A stretch of DNA of 5,885 nt from contig DATAID010000067.1 of the NCBI GenBank assembly GCA_036262835.1, positions 1-5,885 on the forward strand, written 5' to 3'. The position numbers and the translations under genes were made by a program. Within the stretch, counting starts at the first letter, position 1. Each line of letters begins with the position of its first letter. Source of the stretch: RBG-16-66-20 sp036262835. GTDB taxonomy: Bacteria; Pseudomonadota; Gammaproteobacteria; Burkholderiales; SG8-39. The notes beneath the pieces were generated by a model. That model was not told the DNA's origin, did no database searches, and saw nothing but the letters and a program-made list of their open reading frames with translations. Below, one piece after another: positions 1 through 4,810 of this stretch.

Positions 1-3
1 CGA

Positions 4-819
4 TCAGAGCTCCTTCATCACCTGCGCGTACGACAGCAGCGCGAAGAGCACCGTGCCGCCGACGATGTTGCCGAGGAGGACGGGCAGCGTGAACTGCCCG
101 AGCATGGCGCCGATGCCGAGCTCGTTGCGGGCGACGAGGAGGAACGTCTCGACGCTGCCCGCCACGATGTGCGCGGCGCCGGCGATGCCGATGAGGTAGG
201 TCATCGCGAGGATGACGAAGAACTGGGATCCCTCGGCGGACGGAATCAGCCACACCATCGCCGCCATGAGGAAGCCCGCGGTGACGCCGCTCAGCGCCAT
301 CGCGACGAGCTCCTTGTGCACGCTCTCGCGACTGATCTCTAGCATCGCCTCGCGCAGCTCCTCGGTGATGATCGGCGTATAGGCGCAGAGCAGCGCCGCG
401 ACGAGCGTGCCGACGAGGTTCGCGCCGAGCACGATCGCCCACATTCGTCCGGCGCGCAGGAGGTTCTGGCCGCTCAGGTCGCGCATGACCGGCAAGACGA
501 CGGTGATGGTGTTCTCGGTGAAGAGCTGCTGGCGCGCGAGCACGACCATGATGAAGCCCACGGGATAGCCGAGCGCCGCAAGGAGCGGGCGCCACTCGGC
601 CTCGGGCAGGCGCATCCACAGGATCGCCTGTGCGAGGAGCGAGAAGCTCATCGACAGGCCTGCCGCGAGCCCCGACCACCAGAGCGAGACGGCGGGGCGC
701 GCCATCTCCTCCTCGCCGTAGCGCCGGACGATCTCGTAGATGACCGGGGTGGGGGGAGTCGAGCGCTCCTCGACCCGGTCGGCCTTGTGATGCCTTTCTT
801 CCTTGCTCGCCCGGGCCAC
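4..819 (-). CDS. Formate/nitrite transporter (FNT) family membrane protein, YfdC-like
   Basis: Predicted 271-aa inner-membrane channel or transporter for small monovalent anions. After a charged, probably cytoplasmic N-terminus of about 45 residues there are roughly six hydrophobic segments (about 46-69, 76-96, 123-147, 171-192, 199-228 and 238-267), the usual FNT number. Family-like signatures are LFTENT at 99-104, a histidine at 217 (AHIVAG) at the place of the central FNT pore histidine, and GNIVGG at 250-255. The LFTENT form and the long N-terminus resemble the YfdC branch more than FocA or NirC; this is from memory of the family. The start is GTG, with AGGGAG nine bases upstream. It is transcribed divergently from sat, which suggests transport of a sulfur anion such as bisulfite or hydrosulfide, but the substrate cannot be read from the sequence. 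Family assignment is firm and substrate unknown. Confidence 0.88.
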   Translation of the reverse strand: MARASKEERHHKADRVEERSTPPTPVIYEIVRRYGEEEMARPAVSLWWSGLAAGLSMSFSLLAQAILWMRLPEAEWRPLLAALGYPVGFIMVVLARQQLFTENTITVVLPVMRDLSGQNLLRAGRMWAIVLGANLVGTLVAALLCAYTPIITEELREAMLEISRESVHKELVAMALSGVTAGFLMAAMVWLIPSAEGSQFFVILAMTYLIGIAGAAHIVAGSVETFLLVARNELGIGAMLGQFTLPVLLGNIVGGTVLFALLSYAQVMKEL

Positions 820-862
820 CGGGCGATTCTCCCTGCGGATTGTGTTTACCCGAATCGCCCGG
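819..862. repeat. 10-bp perfect inverted repeat between the FNT gene and sat
   Basis: CCGGGCGATT at 819-828 is matched exactly in reverse complement by AATCGCCCGG at 853-862, with 24 bp between the arms. The left arm includes the first base of the FNT gene's GTG start. In the FNT transcript the two arms could pair, holding that base in the stem and placing the AGGGAG ribosome-binding site in the loop. As DNA it could equally be an operator in the divergent promoter region. The repeat is seen directly; its role is inferred. Confidence 0.5.
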
Positions 863-863
863 A

Positions 864-892
864 CGGATCAGGGAGGCTTATCGCCGGATCAG
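864..892. repeat. Two CGGATCAG direct repeats, 21 bp apart
   Basis: The octamer CGGATCAG occurs at 864-871 and again at 885-892, a start-to-start distance of 21 bp, or two helical turns. Both copies lie in the divergent intergenic region, just upstream of the best promoter candidate for sat. This arrangement would put two protein-binding sites on the same face of the DNA, as for an activator. The repeats are real, but two octamers in GC-rich DNA may be coincidence and no known regulator's consensus was recognised. Confidence 0.3.
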
Positions 893-902
893 AACATCGG
901 GT

Positions 903-931
903 TTGCCTGCCGCGCCGCGCGTCGCGAAAAT
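903..931 (+). promoter_or_regulatory. sat: Candidate sigma70-like promoter for sat
   Basis: TTGCCT at 903-908 matches four of six bases of the -35 consensus. After a 17-bp spacer, GAAAAT at 926-931 matches four of six of the -10 consensus. It lies in one of the few A-rich patches of the intergenic region and would give a 5' leader of roughly 30 nt before sat. Both boxes are weak, which would fit a promoter needing an activator. This is a suggestion only. Confidence 0.3.
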
Positions 932-953
932 ACGACGCAAACTCTCGTGCCCA

Positions 954-959
954 AAGGAG
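954..959 (+). promoter_or_regulatory. sat: Ribosome-binding site that sets the GTG start of sat
   Basis: AAGGAG lies seven bases before the GTG at 967. It decides the start of sat: the reading frame stays open back to 787, but the upstream stretch has no similarity to ATP sulfurylase and overlaps the FNT start. The nearby ATG at 962 is in a different frame and only two bases from this site. Confidence 0.8.
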
Positions 960-966
960 AAATGCC

Positions 967-2154
967 GTGCCGAGCCTCGTCCCGCCGCATGGAGGAAAAG
1001 GTCTGAAGCCGCTGCTGCTCGAGGGCGACGCGCTTGCCGCCGAGCGGGGAAGGGCGGCGAAGCTCCCGGCGATCAAGGTCAGCACGCGCGAGAAGGGCGA
1101 CCTGGTGATGCTCGGCATCGGCGGCTTCACGCCGCTCGAGGGGTTCATGGGCAAGGCCGACTGGCAGGGCGTGTGCGACCGGATGCGCATGGCGAGCGGC
1201 GTCTTCTGGCCGATTCCGATCACGCTTTCCACCGACAAGCAGACGGCCGACTCGCTCAAGGAAGGCGCGGAGGTCGCGCTCAAGGATCCCGAGGACGGGA
1301 GCCTCCTCGCGACCATGCGCGTCACCGAGAAGTACGCGATCGACAAGACGCACGAGTGCAAGCAGGTGTTCAAGACCGACGAGGCCGCGCACCCGGGCGT
1401 GAAGATGGTGATGGAGCAGGGCGAGGTGAATCTCGCCGGCCCGGTGAAGGTGCTCTCCGATGGCGGCTTCAAGGCGAAGTACGGCGACCTGTACAAGACG
1501 CCGGCCGAGACGCGCGCCGAGTTCGAGCGCCTCGGCTGGTCGAGAGTGGCGGCGTTCCAGACGCGCAATCCGATGCATCGCTCGCACGAGTATCTCGCCA
1601 AGGTTGCGGTCGACACCTGCGACGGCGTGATGATCCATTCGCTGCTCGGCAACCTGAAGCCGGGCGACATTCCCGCCGAGGTGCGCACCAAGGCGATCGC
1701 CACGCTGGTGAAGAACTATTTCCGGCCGGGCACGATCGTGCAGGCCGGCTATCCGCTCGACATGCGCTACGCGGGCCCGCGCGAGGCGCTCCTGCACGCG
1801 ACTTTCCGCCAAAACTACGGCTGCTCGCACCTCATCGTCGGGCGCGACCACGCCGGCGTGGGCAAGTATTACGGCCCGTTCGATGCGCACAAGATCTTCG
1901 ACACGCTGCCCGAGGGCGCGCTGGAGACGCGGCCGATCCGGATCGGCGTGACCTTCTGGTGCCATCGCTGCTACGGCATGGCCTCCGACCGGACCTGCCC
2001 GCACGACGCGAAGGATCAGGTGCAGGTGTCCGGCACGCAGCTGCGCCAGTGGCTCTCGGAAGGAAAGACGGTGCCGCCGGAATTCAGCCGGCCCGAAGTG
2101 CTCGCCGTCCTGCAGGAATACTACAGGTCGCTGGACGCGAAAGAAAAAGTCTAG
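967..2154 (+). CDS. sat: Sulfate adenylyltransferase (ATP sulfurylase), dissimilatory type
   Basis: Interconverts ATP plus sulfate with APS plus pyrophosphate in the cytoplasm. With AprBA in a sulfur oxidiser it runs toward ATP and sulfate, giving substrate-level phosphorylation. The 395-aa product matches the usual length of single-domain homo-oligomeric Sat (about 400 aa). It has an N-terminal PUA-like domain (about 1-165) and a nucleotidyltransferase domain with QTRNPMHRSHE at 198-208, the nucleotide-binding motif. GRDHAGVG at 292-299 is the second conserved active-site motif. C332, C335, C344 and H346 form a cluster resembling the zinc site of some bacterial Sat enzymes. No APS-kinase domain follows, and it is unrelated to the CysN/CysD type. 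The GTG start is chosen for its strong ribosome-binding site. It is divergent from the FNT gene and convergent with lysR, so it is not in the aprA operon. Identification is secure; reaction direction is inferred. Confidence 0.96.
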   Translation: MPSLVPPHGGKGLKPLLLEGDALAAERGRAAKLPAIKVSTREKGDLVMLGIGGFTPLEGFMGKADWQGVCDRMRMASGVFWPIPITLSTDKQTADSLKEGAEVALKDPEDGSLLATMRVTEKYAIDKTHECKQVFKTDEAAHPGVKMVMEQGEVNLAGPVKVLSDGGFKAKYGDLYKTPAETRAEFERLGWSRVAAFQTRNPMHRSHEYLAKVAVDTCDGVMIHSLLGNLKPGDIPAEVRTKAIATLVKNYFRPGTIVQAGYPLDMRYAGPREALLHATFRQNYGCSHLIVGRDHAGVGKYYGPFDAHKIFDTLPEGALETRPIRIGVTFWCHRCYGMASDRTCPHDAKDQVQVSGTQLRQWLSEGKTVPPEFSRPEVLAVLQEYYRSLDAKEKV

Positions 2155-2189
2155 AAGTAAAAGCTAAGCGGCGCTGATGTTGCGCCGCT
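2139..2189 (-). terminator. Probable intrinsic terminator of the minus-strand operon
   Basis: AGCGGCGC at 2167-2174 and GCGCCGCT at 2182-2189 form a perfect 8-bp stem around a 7-nt loop. Read on the minus strand, the hairpin spans the last codons of lysR and is followed by an interrupted T-rich stretch down to about 2139, which includes TTTT and TTTTT runs. The T tract is not contiguous, so efficiency is uncertain. On the plus strand no T run follows the stem, so it should not terminate sat. Confidence 0.5.
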
Positions 2190-3090
2190 CGGTGCTGAAG
2201 GCCTGCAGCGCGGCCATGCGCTCCTTGGCGAATTCCACGAAGCCGTTCAGGAGCTTCGAGTGGATGCGCTCCTTGGGATAGACGACCGAAAACTGCCGGT
2301 CGAGGCGCGGCAGCAGCGGCACGCGCGCGATGCGTCCAAGGGTCGACTCGAGCGCGACGGTGGCGCGCGACATGATCGCGAAGCCGAAGCCCGTGGCGAC
2401 GAGGCCCTTCAGCGCCTCGGGGCTGCCGAGCTCCATCACCGGCTGCAAAGCGACGCCGGCTTTTTCAAGGTAACGGTCGATCACCTCGCGCGTGCCCGAG
2501 CCGGTCTCGCGGCTGACGTACGCGTGCTCGAGCAGCATGCGCGGCGGAATCGCGCTCAGCTTCGCGAGCGGATGCTCGGGCGCGCACACGACCTGCAGCT
2601 CGTCGTCGCAGCAGACTTCCGTGGCAAGCGAGGGCAGGTGCGAGTCGCCTTCGATGAAGCCGAGGTCGAGCGAGCGCTCGACGATCCGGTGCTGCACCTG
2701 CTCGGAATTGGCGATGAAGAGCCGCGGCACGATCGCCGGGAAGCGCGTCTTGAACTCGCCGATCAGCTGCGGCAGCACGTATTCGCCGATCGTCATGCTC
2801 GCGCCGATCATGAGCGGGCCGGCGACGTGGCCGGTCAGCTCCTTCAGGCGCGTGTCGAGCTCCGAGGAAAGGCCGAGGATCCGCTCCGCGTACTCGAGCG
2901 CGAGCAGGCCCGCGGGGGTGAGCGCGATGCGGCCGTTGGCGCGGTCGAAGAGCCGCGTGTTGAACTGCTCCTCGAGCTGGCGGATCTGGAATGTGACGGC
3001 CGGCTGCGTCATGAAGAGCGCTTCCGCCGCCTTGGTGAAGGAGAGGTTCTTCGCTACCGCGTGAAAGACCTGGAGGCGCCGATCGGCCAT
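2164..3090 (-). CDS. LysR-family transcriptional regulator, CysL-like
   Basis: Predicted 308-aa DNA-binding regulator of normal LysR length. The N-terminal winged helix-turn-helix covers about residues 1-60, with the typical SFTKAAEALFMTQPAVT at 17-33 and QLEEQFNTRLFDR at 38-50. A linker helix and a periplasmic-binding-protein-like effector domain (about 90-295) follow. GASMTIGEYVLPQLI at 96-110 closely resembles the same region of CysL (YwfK), the Bacillus subtilis activator of sulfite reductase genes; this comparison is from memory. C160, C161 and C169 lie in the effector domain and could sense redox or thiols, but that is speculation. The ATG at 3090 aligns with the start of the LysR domain; the reading frame continues upstream into the dioxygenase gene, but that part is not LysR-like. 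The ribosome-binding site is weak. It is last in the apr operon, 44 nt after the dioxygenase. Likely targets are its own operon or the sat/FNT promoter region. Confidence 0.9.
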   Translation of the reverse strand: MADRRLQVFHAVAKNLSFTKAAEALFMTQPAVTFQIRQLEEQFNTRLFDRANGRIALTPAGLLALEYAERILGLSSELDTRLKELTGHVAGPLMIGASMTIGEYVLPQLIGEFKTRFPAIVPRLFIANSEQVQHRIVERSLDLGFIEGDSHLPSLATEVCCDDELQVVCAPEHPLAKLSAIPPRMLLEHAYVSRETGSGTREVIDRYLEKAGVALQPVMELGSPEALKGLVATGFGFAIMSRATVALESTLGRIARVPLLPRLDRQFSVVYPKERIHSKLLNGFVEFAKERMAALQAFSTERRNISAA

Positions 3091-3098
3091 GTCATCGA

Positions 3099-3110
3099 CC
3101 CGCTTGCGGG
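3099..3110. repeat. Short palindrome in front of lysR
   Basis: CCCGCTTGCGGG is a perfect 5-bp inverted repeat around two bases, in the 44-nt gap between the dioxygenase stop and the lysR start, ending eight bases before the ATG. It could be a small mRNA hairpin affecting lysR translation or part of a regulator site. Such short GC-rich palindromes are common by chance. Confidence 0.25.
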
Positions 3111-3134
3111 AAAGAGTGGATTCTACGCCCGCCG

Positions 3135-3743
3135 TCAGGCCGCCACGACTTCGTCCGAGTCGTGCGGCGTCGAGTACCACTCGATCGCGCCGGTCGCCGG
3201 ATCGTAGCGGCGCCTTCGCTGGGTGCCCATGTCGCAGCCGTAGATATGGATGCTCACGGACGGAACGTCGCCCGGGTTCTCGACCTTGTGGACATCGCGC
3301 TGCGGCGACGTGATGTGGGAAGTCTCGCCGGTCCGGGTGAAATGCACGCCGACTTCCTGCAGCCGGGCGCGGCCGGGGTCCTTGCCATCGTCGGTGCGCT
3401 TGAAGCGCGTTTCCTTTTCGAGCCCGTCGTAGAAGCCGAGCACGCCCCAGGAAAGGTGGTCGTGGATCGGCGTGCCCTTGCCGGGACCCCAGCAGAACGC
3501 AATCACGGAGAGCTCGCTGCCCCGGCGGTAGAGGCAGTACTGGCCGTAGCCCGCGGCGACGCCCGTCTTGCCTTCGGGCGGGCGGCGGTACCTGTCCTTG
3601 ATGTAGCTGCGATCCGGGCCGGCAATCAGCTGCTTCACCAGCGGCTCGACCGCCGCCACGATCTTCCACTGGTCGCGCTCGTTCGCGACGATGCCTTCCA
3701 GCTTGTCGAGGAAGCGGCTCAGCGTCGCGTTCGGATGACGCAC
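3135..3743 (-). CDS. Cupin thiol dioxygenase, cysteine/3-mercaptopropionate dioxygenase family
   Basis: Predicted 202-aa non-heme iron enzyme, the usual size for the family, which oxidises a small thiol to its sulfinate with O2. The three iron-ligand histidines are apparent: H94 and H96 in GTPIHDHLSWG (90-100) and H152 in VHKVENPGDVPSVSIHIYG (151-169). Y168 matches the active-site tyrosine of cysteine dioxygenase. No cysteine lies near the place of the Cys-Tyr crosslink of the mammalian enzyme; glycine and valine occupy it. The arginine that binds cysteine's carboxylate in mammalian enzymes (Arg60) has no clear equivalent, with leucine 71 near that place. The arginine run at 176-179 (GTQRRRRYDP) recalls the C-terminal arginine of 3-mercaptopropionate dioxygenases. 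The substrate may therefore not be cysteine. It starts with GTG, four bases after the stop of the 56-aa gene, with only a weak ribosome-binding site, so coupled translation is likely. Family is confident, substrate open. Confidence 0.85.
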   Translation of the reverse strand: MRHPNATLSRFLDKLEGIVANERDQWKIVAAVEPLVKQLIAGPDRSYIKDRYRRPPEGKTGVAAGYGQYCLYRRGSELSVIAFCWGPGKGTPIHDHLSWGVLGFYDGLEKETRFKRTDDGKDPGRARLQEVGVHFTRTGETSHITSPQRDVHKVENPGDVPSVSIHIYGCDMGTQRRRRYDPATGAIEWYSTPHDSDEVVAA

Positions 3744-3747
3744 GGCT

Positions 3748-3918
3748 CTAGGGCTTCTTCGGCGTCTTGTACTCGACTTCTTTCTGGAAGGGCTCCCAGA
3801 CCGTCTGGAAGCCGACGAACCCTTTTTCGTTCGCGGGCATCTGGCGCGTGGTCAGGAAGCGCGCCTTGCCGTCAGGAACCGGGGGCGGGGGAGTCTTGGG
3901 TTTCTGGTCGCTGCTCAT
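3748..3918 (-). CDS. Small proline/lysine-rich protein of unknown function (56 aa)
   Basis: Complete short gene from an ATG to a TAG. The product begins MSSDQKPKTPPPPVPDGK and ends in EVEYKTPKKP. Both ends are proline- and lysine-rich and probably flexible; the middle (about 20-46) holds aromatic residues in GFVGFQTVWEPF. There is no signal peptide, membrane segment or cysteine. A good ribosome-binding site (GAGAGGTGA) stands a few bases upstream, and the gene sits snugly between the SlyD-like gene (14 nt before) and the dioxygenase (4 nt after). Without it this operon would have an unexplained gap of about 190 bases. I do not recognise the family. It might be a small partner of one of the neighbouring enzymes, but only its position suggests so. 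Confidence 0.7.
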   Translation of the reverse strand: MSSDQKPKTPPPPVPDGKARFLTTRQMPANEKGFVGFQTVWEPFQKEVEYKTPKKP

Positions 3919-3932
3919 GAGTCACCTCTCGA

Positions 3933-4451
3933 TCAAACGGGTCGCAGGCGCGCCGGGTCGATGTTCACGCCCGTCGGGATCGCGCCGCCCACTTTCGTCT
4001 CTTCATCCGTCGCATCGCGCACGGTCAGGATCTCCAGCGTGAAGACCACCTCGCGGCCGCAGAGCGGATTGTTGCCGTCGACCGTGAGCGTCTCGTCGTC
4101 CAGGTGCGTGACGAGAAAGCTGCGCGTCTGGCCGTTGTCGTTCTCCATGAGGATGGAGGTGCCGACTTTGCGGTATTCCTCGGGGACGTTCTCGATCCGG
4201 TCGGTGAACACGAGCGACTCGTCGCGGGTGCCGAAGATCTGGTTGCCGTCGATCGCCACTTCGATGGTGTCGCCGGCGCACTTGCCGTGGAGCTCCATGT
4301 GCACGGACGGAGCCAGGATTTCGTTGTGCCCATGAACGTAGCCGAGCGGGAACTCGACCCGGGTGACGACATGCCCCGTCTTGCGGTCGGTGACCTTGTA
4401 GGTCAGCTCGACGAACTTGCCCTCGCAGATGGCTTCAGAAGATGGACGCAC
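3933..4451 (-). CDS. SlyD-like FKBP-type peptidyl-prolyl isomerase / chaperone
   Basis: Predicted 172-aa cytoplasmic folding helper. The FKBP half-domains lie at about 11-65 and 123-147, split by an insert-in-flap chaperone domain (about 66-122), as in SlyD. Matching segments are PLGYVHGHNEIL (35-46), ENVPEEYRKVG (87-97) and VDGNNPLCGREVVF (124-137), followed by VRDATDEE (144-151). The canonical PGLE-type active-site stretch is replaced by LAPSVHMELHG (46-56), so isomerase activity may be low. The histidine-rich metal-binding tail of E. coli SlyD is absent; the protein ends in a short tail. The GTG at 4451 is chosen because AGGA lies six bases before it and no ATG, GTG or TTG occurs nearer the domain. 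This start overlaps the end of the 124-aa gene by 17 nt, implying coupled translation. Given its place behind aprA, it may help fold or insert cofactor into AprBA; that is inference. Confidence 0.85.
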   Translation of the reverse strand: MRPSSEAICEGKFVELTYKVTDRKTGHVVTRVEFPLGYVHGHNEILAPSVHMELHGKCAGDTIEVAIDGNQIFGTRDESLVFTDRIENVPEEYRKVGTSILMENDNGQTRSFLVTHLDDETLTVDGNNPLCGREVVFTLEILTVRDATDEETKVGGAIPTGVNIDPARLRPV

Positions 4452-4809
4452 CGAAAATCCTGACCTTTCCCTCCTCGTAGCCGAGGACGAGCCGGCCGAG
4501 CCATTCGCCCGGCTTTTTGGTGCTCTTCTGCCGGTAGAGGACCGTGACGTGCGCGCCCCGGCGGATGATGCCGATCGCGTCGATCTCTTCGGACAGGTTT
4601 CTCGCGAGCTCGCTGTTGGCGAACTGGTGGCCCGCGGCCACCTGGTCCATCGCCAGCGCGAACGAGCTGGAAAAATTGCGGACGAATTCGCCGTACTTGC
4701 CCTCGTTCGAGGCCTTGACGAGGTCCCGCCACAGCGGTTTCGCCATGGCGAAAATTTCCTCATCGGTTTTCTCGATGATGTTCACGGGCCGCTCGGCGAG
4801 CGCCAGCAT
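4435..4809 (-). CDS. Conserved-looking 124-aa protein of unknown function, after aprA
   Basis: I do not recognise the family with confidence. The product is soluble and has no signal peptide, membrane segment or cysteine. The first two thirds look helical (about 14-80, including EEIFAMAKPLWRDLVKA). The last third alternates as beta strands: HVTVLYRQ, then EWLGRLVLGYEEGKVRIFGA at 101-120. Helices packed against a C-terminal sheet, in about 120 residues, would suit an NTF2/SnoaL-like fold, but this is only a guess from the pattern. The ATG at 4809 comes one base after the aprA stop, with GAGAAG of the aprA end as a possible ribosome-binding site. GTG at 4785 (residue 9) is an alternative start. 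Such tight coupling to aprA suggests a role with APS reductase. Confidence 0.75.
   Translation of the reverse strand: MLALAERPVNIIEKTDEEIFAMAKPLWRDLVKASNEGKYGEFVRNFSSSFALAMDQVAAGHQFANSELARNLSEEIDAIGIIRRGAHVTVLYRQKSTKKPGEWLGRLVLGYEEGKVRIFGASIF
4458..4461 (-). promoter_or_regulatory. Ribosome-binding site supporting the GTG start of the SlyD-like gene
   Basis: On the minus strand AGGA is followed by TTTTCG and then GTG at 4451, a six-base spacer. A stronger AGGAGG (4475-4470) lies farther upstream. Both are inside the end of the 124-aa gene, and they support the overlapping GTG start. Confidence 0.5.
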
Positions 4810-4810
4810 A

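Noticed and set aside
787..966. Possible N-terminal extension of sat, 60 residues open in frame
   Set aside because: It overlaps the FNT start, is not ATP-sulfurylase-like, and a strong ribosome-binding site lies directly before the GTG at 967.
840..2177. Long overlapping open frames across sat: one on the plus strand in another frame, two on the minus strand (846-1703 and 889-2004)
   Set aside because: Their products are low-complexity, rich in Arg, Ala, Gly or Ser with no recognisable domain, as expected of alternative frames of a GC-rich gene.
2260..3207. 315-aa plus-strand open frame opposite lysR
   Set aside because: Its composition (Arg, Ala, Glu, Leu repeats) is that of an antisense shadow, while the minus strand encodes a clear LysR protein.
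3091..3669. N-terminal extension of the LysR frame into the dioxygenase gene
   Set aside because: The upstream part is an out-of-frame reading of the dioxygenase; LysR homology begins right at the ATG at 3090.
4452..4763. Upstream part of the SlyD-like reading frame, as a longer protein or fusion
   Set aside because: It is an Arg/Ser-rich out-of-frame reading of the 124-aa gene; FKBP similarity begins only after the GTG at 4451.
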